A DNA stretch of 64,000 nt from Charina bottae (lineage: Eukaryota > Chordata > Lepidosauria > Squamata > Charinaidae), in NCBI GenBank assembly GCA_023362775.1, contig JALMGJ010000136.1, forward strand, positions 1 to 64,000. The letters run 5' to 3'. Under the pieces are notes generated by a model. That model searched no databases. It was not told the DNA's origin and worked only from the letters and a program-made list of their open reading frames with translations. Numbering within the stretch: position 1 is the first letter of the stretch; each line of letters starts with the position of its first letter. Below, piece after piece: positions 1 through 9,659 of the stretch. The translations under genes were made by a program, and so were the position numbers.

Positions 1-1270
1 AATGTTGCGAACTTCTGTCCATAGTTCTTCCGGGACCCTATCTACTAAATCTAGTCCCTTAAATCTATTCTTCACCTCCACTGTATATTCCTTAGGAATA
101 TTAGTGAGCTCATATCTAACTGATCTGTGGGTCTTCCCTGTTCTCTTTAGTCTGATTCTAAATTTTGCAATAAGAAGTTCGTGATCTGAACTACAGTCAG
201 CTCCAGGTCTTGTTTTTACCGACTGTATAGATGTCCGCCACCTTTGGCTGCAAAGGATGTAGTCAATCTGATTTCGGTGTCGACCATCTGGTGAAGTCCA
301 TGTATAAAGTCGTCTTTTAGGTTGTTGGAAGAGAGTGTTTGTTATGCACAGTGAGTTGTCTTGGCAAAATTCTATCAGCCTATGTCCTGCTTCATTTTGT
401 TCTCCCAGACCATGCTTGCCTGTAATTCCAGGTGTCGTCTGACTACCCACCTTAGCATTCCAGTCTCCTGTAATTAAAATAACATCTCTTTTTGGTGTAT
501 TATCCAGTAGGTGCTGCAGATCCTCATAGAACTGATCTACTTCTGCTTCTTCAGCATCTGTGGTTGGGGCGTATATTTGGATCACTGTGATGTTAAATGG
601 CTTACCCTGAATTCGAATTGAGATCATTCTATTGTTTTTTGGATTGTATCCAAGCACTGCTTTAGCCACTTTATTATTAATTATGAGGGCTTCTCCATTT
701 CTTCGGTGGTCCTCTTGTCCACAGTAGTAGATCTGGTGGTCAACTGATGTGAAGTGGCCCATTCCAGTCCATTTCAGTTCACTGACACCTAAAATGTCTA
801 TATTTAATCTTGCCATCTCACCAATAACCACATCCAATTTGCCCTGGCTCATAGATCTTACATTCCAGGTTCCTATGGTGTGTTGATATTTAGAACATTG
901 GATTCATCGTTCACCACCAGCACCGTCGGCCGCTAGCCGTCCTTTCGGCTTTGAGCTAGCTGCGTCATCACATCTGGGGCTAGTTGAACGTATCCTCTGT
1001 TCCTCCCCAGTAGCATTTTGACCATCTTCCGACCTGGGAGTCCCATCTTCCGATGGTATACTGACATATCTCTGGTTGTACTGATCCATTTAGTTTTCAT
1101 GGCAAGAATACTGGGGTGGGTTGCCATTACCTTCCCCAGGGATCGTATTTAGTCTGACCTCTCTGCCATGACCTTCCCGTCTTGGGTGTCCCTTCACGGT
1201 TTAGCTCATGGTTTCATTGGGGTGCTCAAGCTCCAGCACCACGACAAGGTAACGATCTCCTTTGCTGGAG
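1..1270 (-). mobile_element. BovB (RTE) LINE, 5' part: 5' UTR and endonuclease region
   Basis: Minus-strand 5' portion of a BovB LINE; the rest lies left of the window. Positions 1-851 read open on the minus strand from an ATG at 849-851 and encode the N-terminal apurinic-type endonuclease. The segment matches 63139-63990 at the other end of the window with about 2% differences by eye. Positions 852-1270 are 5' UTR. Immediately right of the 5' end (1271-1336) is a 66-bp sequence repeated at 61136-61201, where it abuts the 3' end of the other BovB copy. I infer this is the target duplication of one ancestral insertion into a PLE, later copied by segmental duplication. Confidence 0.9.
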
Positions 1271-1603
1271 GTTTCTGATCTATGGCAGTGTTATCCTTTT
1301 CATAGCTTGCCTTGGTTGTGCTCCAGTGGATTGAGTACTCAGGCACTTTTTGATAAAATTGCGTGAGTATCTATTTTGTTGGAGGATGTTGTGTGGGCGG
1401 TCTGTTTCCTTTTTCTGGTGTTCTGGGTTGCTGCAGTGCATTTGTGCTCGTCTGAATGTTCTTACACAGCTCCTCTTGTGGGAGGTTGGGTTGTTGCTTT
1501 GGTAATGGAGCACCTGGTTAGTTTTTTCATAGACTTGTGTTTTAATTTGCTGTGAGGATATCCAGAAAGGGTAGCGTGTTGTTTTCTTCTTCCCTTGTGA
1601 ATT

Positions 1604-2221
1604 TTATTCCTTTGAAGATGTTGTTTCACGTGCCTTCTCTAGTTGCTCCTTTTTTAGTATGACGAAGGTGTCGTCCACACACCAGATCCATACTTTTGGT
1701 TGTATGCGTGGAAGTGCTATAGTTTCTAGATGCTGCATTATGGTCTCTGCTATGAGTCCTGAGAGTGGTGATCCTGTGGGTCTTCCTCTGATTTGTTGGT
1801 ACAATTCTCCATCAAACTGAAAATAGATAGTGAGGCAGAGGTCGATGAGGTCCATGATTCTGGGTATTCCGATCTTGGTGTATTTGACTAGGTCGGGTGT
1901 GTGGCGTAGTACTGGTGCCATGGATCCTTTCGCCAGTTCCGGATCTATGGACGTAAAGCGTGCTGTGACATCGAATGACACCATAATCTCATCTTCTTCT
2001 ACGTTTAGGTCTTTGATTTTCTGGAGGCACTGTAGTGGGGAGTTGATGGAATATTCACTTCCCTCTGTGAGATGTCCAGGCTTTTTTGTAAGTTCCTTCG
2101 CTATGTTGTATGCTGGGGTATCTGGTAAGGATACAATTGGACAAAGAGGTATGTCGGGCTCCTGTATTTTTGGGTGTCCATAGAAGCATGGGCAGAAGGG
2201 GATCCACTGCTTTTCGTTCAC
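1604..2221 (-). pseudogene. PLE reverse transcriptase fragment (decayed)
   Basis: A 205-codon open piece of a Penelope-type reverse transcriptase. Visible family blocks are a start resembling 'YGHPKIQEPDIPLCPIVS', the finger/palm segment 'SFDVTARFTSI' (usually SFDVVSLFTNI), 'GRPTGSPLSGLIA' and the catalytic block 'WCVDDTFVI', where the usual Y/V before the two aspartates is W-C-V. The fragment lacks both the N-terminal part and the GIY-YIG endonuclease in frame. I infer it is inactive: it is short, bounded by stops, and separated from the rest of the element by insertions. Confidence 0.85.
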
Positions 2222-2328
2222 CTCTGTTGTTCTTTTGTGATTTGACCTTTCTTGGTTAGGTCGTTGGGGGTTCTCTTGATCATGTTGACTAGTTTTGGTT
2301 TGGGGTTGGTGTTTACTGGGATGTAGGT

Positions 2329-2462
2329 TTGTTTGTTTGTTTGTTTGTTTGTTTGTTTGTTTATTTATTCATTCATTCATTCATTCATTCATTCATTCAT
2401 TCATTCAATTTATTCCCCGCCCATCTCCCATACAAGGGACTCTGGGCGGGTTACAATAATCA
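2329..2462 (-). repeat. Simple repeats plus L2-type 3' tail
   Basis: (TTTG)n then (ATTC)n at 2329-2406, followed by the L2-type tail in reverse orientation ('cccgcccatctccc...ctctgggcgggtta'). The same tail recurs many times in this window. It is inserted in the minus-strand PLE. Confidence 0.75.
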
Positions 2463-2945
2463 ATAAGGTTTCTTTGTCCTCCAGTAACTCTTTGGCTTTC
2501 TGTATGTATTGTGTTCTCTCCATGATAACCATGGTTTGGCCTTTGCCTGCTGGGAGGAGGATGATGGTTTGGTCCTTCTTTGGGTTTTTGAGGGCTGCTC
2601 TGTCCTCTGCTTTGAGTGGGTCCTGATCTGCGTTCTTCTGGCCTGTGGTATGATTGTCTGCCTTAAGTGTTCTTGGGTCTCTGTGGCAAACCCTGTGGTT
2701 TTAAATGCTGCTGCTAAGGCTGCAAAGAATTCTAACCGATTAGCGTCACCTATGTTACAGTGGAGGCATTTCTGGAGGATATTGTGGTCTGCAGTGGATA
2801 GTGGAAGGCTGGACATGTTGACTACCCATTCGGGTTCAGGTACCTCTTTGCTTCTGGGGTTTAGCGTGAGCAGTTTGGCTTGGAGTTTTGTTTTCCTTTT
2901 TTCAGCTTGTCTTAGAGATGTAGTCTTGATGGTGCTTCTCGGCAT
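2460..2945 (-). pseudogene. PLE N-terminal region fragment
   Basis: A 161-codon open stretch resembling the region upstream of RT in squamate PLEs: a basic N-terminus, then a conserved-looking block around 'STADHNILQKCLHCNIGD' and 'LEFFAALAAAFKTTG', then a lysine/serine-rich linker. It is interrupted downstream by an L2 tail before the RT block. The assignment rests on its position directly upstream of the RT piece in the same orientation and on its similarity to the PLE family as I know it. Confidence 0.55.
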
Positions 2946-2999
2946 TTCTGTGTGTTCTGGGTTCCAGTTGCTCCTTGAGGTTGTCTATGGTGTACCACG

Positions 3000-3259
3000 C
3001 GACATCACCATAGCACACAAACCAACAACAGCCCTCCAAGACATCTTAGTACACCAAAAGACCCAGTAGCCCAAGAAGGAAAAACAGGAGTCATCTACAA
3101 CATACAGTGTAAGGACTGTAGCAGCCACTATGAAGGACAGACAGGCAGAAGATTAGCAGAGCGCACCCGTGAACACCCACTAGCAGTCGGGAGACATGAT
3201 AAAAACTCCTCAATCTCACAACACATGGACAGACTCAACCACACTTTCAACTGGGAAAC
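3000..3259 (+). pseudogene. PLE GIY-YIG endonuclease fragment (first half)
   Basis: Plus-strand PLE 3' coding region. It reads ...'VIYNIQCKDCSSHYEGQTGR'..., the GIY-YIG nuclease signature with its CxxC-like pair, followed by 'LAERTREHPLAVGRHD'. The near-identical block recurs on the minus strand at 40914-41120. The reading is then broken at 3260 by a Sauria SINE and resumes at 3623. It abuts the minus-strand PLE head-to-head at about 2995. Confidence 0.85.
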
Positions 3260-3274
3260 TGTGAGCATCCTAAA

Positions 3275-3607
3275 AAGGCAAAGGTTCCCCCCGCACATTT
3301 GTGCAGTCATGTCTGACTCTAGGGGCCGGTGCTCATCTCCCTTTGCTAGCCGAAGAGCCAGCCTTGTCAGAAGACACTTCCACGGTCATGTGGCCGGCAT
3401 GACGCACACGGAACGCTGTTACCTACCCACCAAAGTGGTACCTATTCATTTACTTGCATTTGCATGCTTTGGAATTGCTAGGTTGGCAAGAGCTGGGGCA
3501 AGTACAGGAGCTCACTCCGTCATGCAGGGCTAGGGATTCGAACCTCCGAACTTGCGATCTTCCGATCGACAAGCCTGGTGTCTTACCCGCTGAGCCACCA
3601 CGCCCCT
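3275..3607 (-). mobile_element. Sauria-type SINE
   Basis: A SINE on the minus strand. Its tRNA-derived head, read in reverse, lies at about 3530-3607, with a B-box-like 'ggttcgaatccc' and the 'ggtggctcagcgggt' start. The 3' part is at the low-coordinate end. It is flanked by a perfect 15-bp direct repeat 'tgtgagcatcctaaa' at 3260-3274 and 3608-3622, so it inserted by target-primed reverse transcription into the PLE GIY-YIG reading frame. Sauria SINEs are known to borrow BovB machinery, and BovB is present in this window. Confidence 0.9.
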
Positions 3608-3622
3608 TGTGAGCATCCTAAA

Positions 3623-3908
3623 CCAAGCCAAATCCAGAAACGCCAAGAATGGAATTCCCAGAAGCTTGGCGTTCAGACAAATCAGTCATCAACAGACACA
3701 TAGAGATAAACCCCATTTACACACCATTCAAAAGAGACAATAAAAAAGCTAAGAAGGAAACAAAGACCAGCACACATCCTCTCCAGCAGCCTACACCCAG
3801 AGAAGCAGGAATTACACCAGACAATCAATGGAGCAGAAAACAATACCCTCATCAAGGAACTAGATGCCCAGAGTCCCCTGGTTGGGGGAGATGGGCGGTA
3901 ATACAAAT

Positions 3909-3956
<48 letters not shown>

Positions 3957-4460
3957 GCTTCCAAGAAGGAAACCACACTCCCACCCATCAGGTGTGGCAG
4001 AGGGGCCATGCTGCGGGTCCCGTCTGCCAGGGAGTAACATTTGGCAGATCCCAGGAGACAAGTTCCTCAAGATGTGGCTCTGTGATCAGGCCTGGGGGTT
4101 CCAGGGGACCGGGGAGATCTTGCAATGGCCCCCTGACTGTGGTTAATACTCTCCCCTTTTGTTTTGTGGGCCTTTGGGTAGCTATTTTTAATTGTGACTG
4201 TTTTTATCTATTTATTCTTTTTTAATTAAGTGTTGTACGCCTCCCAGAGTCACTTTTATGTGAGATGGGCAGCTATATAAATATGACCAATCAATAAATA
4301 GTAAAAATAAAATATAAACAGGGCACAACCCCCCCCCCCCCACACACACACTAGCACTAATGATGTTACCTAGTCGAGTAGTGAAAAGTCTGCAAGCAAA
4401 CCTTCAAGCCAAGGACTCCAGAGTTCAACCCGGAGCTACAGAGATTCTCTTCTATTGGAT
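3623..4460 (+). mobile_element. PLE 3' end with L2-type insertions
   Basis: The PLE C-terminal coding region resumes after the SINE (3623-3880, matching 41160-41330 in a shifted state). It is interrupted by an L2-type tail with (AAAT)n at about 3880-3955 and by an L2-like 3' end at about 3990-4300. The PLE terminus, with a degenerate ribozyme-like block ('gatgttacc...gtgaaaagtctgc') and the 'gttcaacccggagctac' end, lies at about 4350-4460. Confidence 0.6.
3911..3955 (+). repeat. (AAAT)n microsatellite
   Basis: About eleven uninterrupted AAAT units forming the tail of an L2-type sequence ('gagatgggcggtaatac' just upstream). Confidence 0.95.
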
Positions 4461-4690
4461 CTCGTTCTGGAAATCAAGAAATCAAGAACCTTTTCCTTGC
4501 CATCTTTTTGGAACACATTATTTACTAAGAAGACTGTTTTTACTGTACCGTTTTACTGTTTTACTGTTATATTGTATTTAATTAATGTTTTATTCCTGTT
4601 TTATGTAACCCGCCCAGAGTCGCTCTCTGAGTGAGACGGGCAGGGAATAAATTTGATAAATTGATAAGTAAATAAATATATAAGTAAATA
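4230..4690 (+). repeat. L2-type 3' tails (two)
   Basis: Two plus-strand tails of the kind 'cccagagtc...gagatgggcagctatataaat' (4238-4310) and 'cgcccagagtcgc...gacgggcagggaataaat' (4610-4690), with a C-run and (CA)n at 4329-4350 between them. Confidence 0.7.
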
Positions 4691-5032
4691 AGTAGCATCT
4701 TCCACAATGTTTCCTATGTGGCAAGTTGGTGGTGTCCTTTCATTTATTTCAACAACTGTAATAGTTACATGTTGTTTTAATTTGAATTCTTGGTCTAAAG
4801 CCAGCAGTGGATAAAATCTTCCCAGTACTGCCTTGGTGCAGAGGCTTCTCTCGTTTCTGATGCTTCTAGTGTTACTACCATCAAGCTCAGCATTTAAATA
4901 ATCTGGACACATATCAGCAAATATTTTCTGTTGTGGTTTTCCAGAATTTCTTGCATCACTTTGGAATGAGCGATATACTGCTTTCCTAATGGAAGAGGCT
5001 GCTGGAACATGTGCTTTATAACCAATGAACAC
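4690..5032 (-). other. Unassigned open frame (about 115 codons)
   Basis: A minus-strand open frame with ordinary amino-acid composition, not low-complexity. It starts at an ATG at 5030-5032 and runs into the L2 tail at 4690. I do not recognise it. It could be a fragment of a processed pseudogene or of a transposon ORF. No splice-site pair or partner exon could be placed with confidence, and nothing in the copy B block corresponds to it. Confidence 0.2.
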
Positions 5033-5083
5033 TTGGCATCAACAATGGTGATTATCTGGAAGCAGCCTTAGGTTTGTAGAGGG

Positions 5084-5120
5084 AGGGAGGAAGGGAGGGA
5101 GGGAAGAAGGAAGGAAGGAT
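5084..5120 (+). repeat. Purine microsatellite (GGGA/GGAA)n
   Basis: Imperfect 'gggagggagg...aaggaaggaagg' tract. The following 5121-5630 is AT-rich with an inverted 'taatttaatcttaaatttaaatctta' type palindrome near 5340-5390; I see no gene in it. Confidence 0.8.
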
Positions 5121-6127
5121 ACACTGATGTAAGATGAAATGAGAAAAAAGGGAGATGGAAGGAGCAGATGGAATGAATTCTCTGCTTCGTGGCATCTTAG
5201 AATCTTAAAACGGTCCTGGAGTTAGCCTCTGGCTTTCCTAGTCCTCTAGATTTTGATACATACTCTAATTCAAAATCCATGTAAAGTGAATACTTTGGAG
5301 TAGAAGAATGAACAGAAGAATACAAAAGTATGCATTTTAAGATTAATTTAATTTAATCTTAAATTTAAATCTTAATTTAAGATTAAGATACTGCAAGCAT
5401 TTTAAACCATCATAGGCAGACAGAATACAGATATGAAATAAACCCACCCTTGCTGTTACATCCATTACCACTTTCATTTTTTTTCAAGAAACTTTGATTT
5501 GCTGTTAGTTATACAACAGTATTTTTTTAAAAAATTCAATGGCATCAATTGTTACTCTTCCTCTTGGACCAGCCAGCAGAAGCAGGAATGAGGCATAAAA
5601 GACTACATTAACTCAAGAATACAAAAGCCATATCTGAGGAAACAGAAGTAAAAAACGATCCTAAGATTGTCACAGGGCCTATTGCAAATCGGTGAAATCT
5701 AGGATTTCTTTTTTTAGTCTTGCATTTCAGAAAATAGTGCTATGTGTTAATAATCTGCATATTACTTTTACTTGGGAAGATTCAGAAAAGCTGCAAAAAA
5801 GTATCTGACATTATAGAAGGAGAGCCGTGTTAGTCAGGAGGAGTCTGGCAGCCCCTTTTCTGACTAACAAATTGAATAAATTTTGCCTTTTAATAAAATT
5901 TGCTAGCCAGAAAAGGGGCGACCAGATACCTTCTAAAAGAAGGATCAGAATTTATCTGAAAAAGATGGAGTTGGGTGGGAGGCAACCATATGACTTAGGG
6001 GCTCCTTGGTAATCAAAACTTGAATCATCAAATTAAGTTATTTGCTATTATTAACATGTAATTTATGCATGACTCTACAATCAATATAGCTATTAATGTA
6101 ATATATATGCCCGAGAATCTATACTCA

Positions 6128-6711
6128 TGTGAGAAATGGACCATAGAAATGACCACTCATGATCTCTCTGAGTCAAAGTATAAAAGCAAAGATTTATTTC
6201 GCATTTGCAAAGGCGGGTGAATCCAATTGCTGCAGGCAAAAAGGACCACACCTCATTACAGATCTCAGCATCTTATATACCCTAATTTCGCTGCCGAAGG
6301 TGACCCTCATCTATCCCCATTGGCTGAGGTACCAGGATGTTACACTCTTGTTTCCGATCCGCCTGCAATTTACACATTCTAACCTGTAATTAACACATTT
6401 TAACTATTGAGTACATTAACAACCCCTTATGCATTTCTTTCCGACCCATGGAGAGTTTTGCGAAAGTTTCGTCCCTGATACGTGTTTGTGTACCCACTTC
6501 CTTTATTTCCTTGGGATGATAAGACCTATCTCTGTCCCTGTCTCCCCTTGTCTTTTGTGTAATTTATTATCTTAGTCACTGTTATCCTAAAACACCTATG
6601 GGTTCAATTTCAGGTCAATTTCCAGCCATTCAATTAATACATATGAATTGCCATAGCTTTTACCAATATAAAAACTCTTGTTAAAAATAACTGATTTATA
6701 CATCCCCCACA
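6128..6711 (-). mobile_element. Solo LTR, copy A specific
   Basis: 584 bp with TG...CA ends ('TGTGAGAAATGG' to 'ATCCCCCACA') and a 4-bp target duplication CTCA (6124-6127, 6712-6715). Copy B has the uninterrupted site ('atctatattcacttg' near 56240). On the minus strand it shows a TATA-like 'gggtatataag' (about 6270-6281) followed by AATAAA (about 6190), so it reads leftward. Confidence 0.85.
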
Positions 6712-6755
6712 CTCACTTGTTGTTTTATTTGTTATTTTCCCCTCATTGCTTTCAG

Positions 6756-6796
6756 ATGTTCATGAATAATCTGTACAGCTTCATCTCATGTCCCAG
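6756..6796 (+). CDS. Copy A, 41-nt exon of the coiled-coil/TM gene
   Basis: Bounded by a good acceptor ('cctcattgctttcag') and donor ('gtaggt'). In phase 0 it reads MFMNNLYSFISCP plus two bases of a codon, leaving phase 2, which is the phase needed by the transmembrane exon at 18400. Its paralogue is 56292-56332. I count 9 differences in 41 nt between the copies, of which 7 change amino acids. The 83 nt of flanking intron that I aligned also show 9. The faster-changing exon argues that it is (or was) coding. Whether copy A is still expressed is unknown because its upstream exons are not visible. Confidence 0.6.
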
Positions 6797-7591
6797 GTAG
6801 GTCTTATTCTAAGAAATATAGGCTGTCTGTGTAGATCTATTTAATTTGCCTGACTTGAGTATACGCAGCTTGACTTAAAATCATCTGAGAAAAAGTTTCC
6901 TAATGTTTTGCCACAAAGTTTATAATGTTAAAATGAGGCAAGTGTTCTTGAAAATAAAACTAGATCAAAGCATGGGCCTAAATCCAATCTATACTGTGAT
7001 TGGTTGCTGGTAACATCACTAAAGTAGGCAGGGCTGAAATTTCAGAGATATGCAGGATTGTTTTCTGAGTGTGAGTGGATATTTCTGTATTTGTATTTTA
7101 GGAAGTGATAAGCCTTTGTGAAATTCTGTATGGGTTTCTAAGTTATTTTCTGCTAAATAATGACTAGAAATTGTGTCTCCAATTCTCAGTTAATTGCTGT
7201 GGTCAATTTCTGGGTGGGGCTACAAAATAGATGTTAGGAGCTACACACTGCCCACTTCTGCCTTAAACCCTAGTTTTTTAATACTGTAAGCCATTGTTCA
7301 GTTCTCTGAGTCTTTTGGAGGACTTTAGCACAGAGATATTGGGCCTGCGTGAATAATTTATCCTACAGAAGGGCTGTCCTGCCCCCATAATCAGACTGGC
7401 AGAATTAATTGTCCCTTAACCCTACTTAAAACCAAATAAATAAATTATGCCAGCTAGACATAAAAGAAATGAGCACAGAACAACTATGTCCCCACTTGCA
7501 GTAACAATAACTCTCCCAAGCCAGATTCATAGCAGTAGTTTTGAAGGGTGGAAAGGAAATCCTCCAAGAATACACATTTATGGTGTAGATA

Positions 7592-7660
7592 TCATACACA
7601 CACACACACACACAGCACAGAGAGAGAGAGACATACACAGACACAGACACACCCCTCTTG
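7592..7660 (+). repeat. (CA)n and (GA)n microsatellite
   Basis: (CA)n at 7592-7614, then 'agagagagagag' and (ACACAG)-like repeats. The paralogous tract in copy B is at 59098-59140. Confidence 0.9.
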
Positions 7661-8039
7661 GAAGACATTCATCGTCTTAACAACTTTCCAAAACAACCAG
7701 AACACAAACAGGCCAACCTTAAAAACCTGTAAAATCAAAACAGCATTAAGTTCCTCCTCCCTATTCCTGAAGTATTTGTGAGGGATCTCACAATATCTTA
7801 TAAAAACGAGAAAATTAGGAGAAAAGGAACCCTTCAGATGGTGATGAAGATCTCTATAACCCCCCTTCTGTTTAGACCTGAATCTACCTCTCCTCTCCTC
7901 TTTCCTTCTCTTTTGGTTTGTAAAAGGAGAGCAAAATGGAGATCCAGAGGACCACTTGCAGCCTTGAACAATCTGGCAGAATGGCCAAACTAGCTAGAGA
8001 TTCTAGAAGCTTCAGTCCCCAAACAACTGGAGATCATCA

Positions 8040-8160
8040 AATGTGTTTATTTATCTGTTCAATTTATACAGCCACCCATCTCACACACATGACTCTGGGC
8101 AGCTCACACAGTCAACGTAACAACAACAAAAAAAACACCCACACCCACACACAAACAAGC
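8040..8160 (-). repeat. L2-type tail, reverse orientation
   Basis: 'tttatttatctgttcaattt...cacccatctcacacacatg...ctctgggcagctcaca', shared with copy B at 59519-59640, so it was inserted before the duplication. 8160-8765 is GC-rich intron-like sequence with no convincing exon. Confidence 0.6.
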
Positions 8161-8765
8161 AAAGCAAATACAACTAAAGCAATTAAAGCCACCTGCAGGA
8201 GAATGCCATCCACACCTCACCAAGAGGGCAGCTGCTTCGCAGGCTCCACACCCCGCCGGATCCCCAGGCACCAGGGCAAAGCCGTGTCTCAGGGCCAGAA
8301 GGGCCGGGGCCCAACTGAGGAAAGCCACCCAACCACCTTAGCAGGACACGATCCAGAGTTCCCACTCTAAATTTTGGGGAATGGCCCTGCCCCTCGAGAG
8401 GTCTGGATTGGGAATGAAAGCGTTGTGTCCCCCCCAACGCGTTCCTGGGAGGGGTGCTGCTCCACACTTGGTGCCCAATTGGTGCTGACTGCCCTTTTGC
8501 CAGGTGGTCTGGTTATTGCTCTGGAGACCACTTTAGTCCTCGTGGCAGCCTGGTGCTTTCCTTCCACCAGCGGGCCTAGAAAGGTACCAGGAATGAGCCC
8601 TTCTCCTTTGGCAATGATGGGAGGAATTTGGGGGGCCCTCGGTCCGGCTGCGTCTGAGGCCCTCCAGGCAGGCTGGGCTGCAGCCCCAAGGATTCCTAAC
8701 CAGCATGGCTTTGTGGAGTACGGATGATGGAGCTCAGGCAGCCTCCAGCTGAGAAGGCTGGCCTA

Positions 8766-9616
8766 TGTCATAAAATCCACTTTAATGAGTACAACTTACT
8801 CCATGTAAAGTTTCAACAATAGTTCTTTTATTCTTGTGTTATTCGGACAGAAAGCAAAGCAGTTATTGAATTACAAATAACAAATGATAAATGAAAAATA
8901 AATGAATAAGATTCTCTAGAGCTTGTTACAATATTATACTAGGTTAACCATCAATTAAACCTTAATAACTATGCCTCATTAGGCTATCCAAGTTGCTATT
9001 CGCATTCACCTCATCAAAAGTTTCTCAAGTTTCTCAAAGTTTCTCTGTGTATCTTCATTGATACCTGCAACAGTTACCGGACTTAGTATCTAAACCTAGA
9101 TACTTACATTCACTCCTAATAGTTGGCCAGACGTATTAGAGTGAGTTGGGAGTCAGACATTCAGGGCGTCCCCTGTTCCCTGTGGAAAGTCTCGCACCTC
9201 AAAATCTCCATTGCATGTCATCCTTCTTTTATACCTGACTGTGTTAAATCCAACACTTTACAGTCAGTGTCAGAACTATACGTCAGAACTATACACGTCA
9301 GTGTCCGTTCTAACCTGGTTCTGAACTTGTTGTTTTGCAAAGACCTGACATGCCTTATTCATCATGTTCTTCTTATCTTGTCTGGTACCTCCGTCCACTC
9401 ACTGTCTGTTCCAAATGTTATCTTGTTGTTTGGTACCATGCACACACCTCATACATTCCTCATTTCGTACATTCCAGCAACTTGAACACCCTAACGAGGT
9501 CATAAACAGGACAAGCATGGCTACTAACTGGTTCTATTAAAACTATGATTTTATACATATTTAGGTTTATATATATATAGACTTAATATATATATTCAAT
9601 ATAAAATTTCATTACA
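8766..9616 (-). repeat. ERV 3' LTR
   Basis: 851 bp. On the minus strand it begins TGTAATG and ends ATGACA. TATA box 'ggtataaaag' read on the minus strand (plus positions about 9224-9235); AATAAA polyadenylation signal at 8827-8832. Essentially identical to 17462-18312. A 120-codon plus-strand frame inside it (9123-9485) is only LTR sequence read backwards. Confidence 0.97.
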
Positions 9617-9631
9617 TATTCCCTCTCTTGA
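9617..9631 (-). promoter_or_regulatory. ERV polypurine tract
   Basis: Read on the minus strand, 'caagagagggaata' directly precedes the 3' LTR: a purine run at the site expected for plus-strand priming. Confidence 0.8.
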
Positions 9632-9659
9632 ACTGTTGCGAACTGGAAGGAGTAATAGT

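Larger units (their letters stand above)
1271..2995 (-). mobile_element. Penelope-like element (PLE), body, minus strand
   Basis: Decayed PLE on the minus strand. Its N-terminal region lies at 2460-2945, the reverse transcriptase at 1604-2221, and 1271-1600 is the downstream part. The GIY-YIG end is missing here because BovB interrupts the element. The corresponding downstream half is present at 60440-61201 in the paralogous block, before the same BovB junction. An L2-type tail with simple repeats (about 2329-2462) splits the N-terminal region from the RT. At about 2995 it meets a second PLE fragment in the opposite orientation. Confidence 0.85.

Noticed and set aside
3540..3607. Possible tRNA gene (B-box-like sequence)
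   Set aside because: It is the tRNA-derived head of a Sauria SINE with a target-site duplication.
9123..9485. 120-codon plus-strand frame, present identically at 17819-18181
   Set aside because: Both copies lie inside the two ERV LTRs, antisense to the provirus; identity reflects LTR identity, not a gene.
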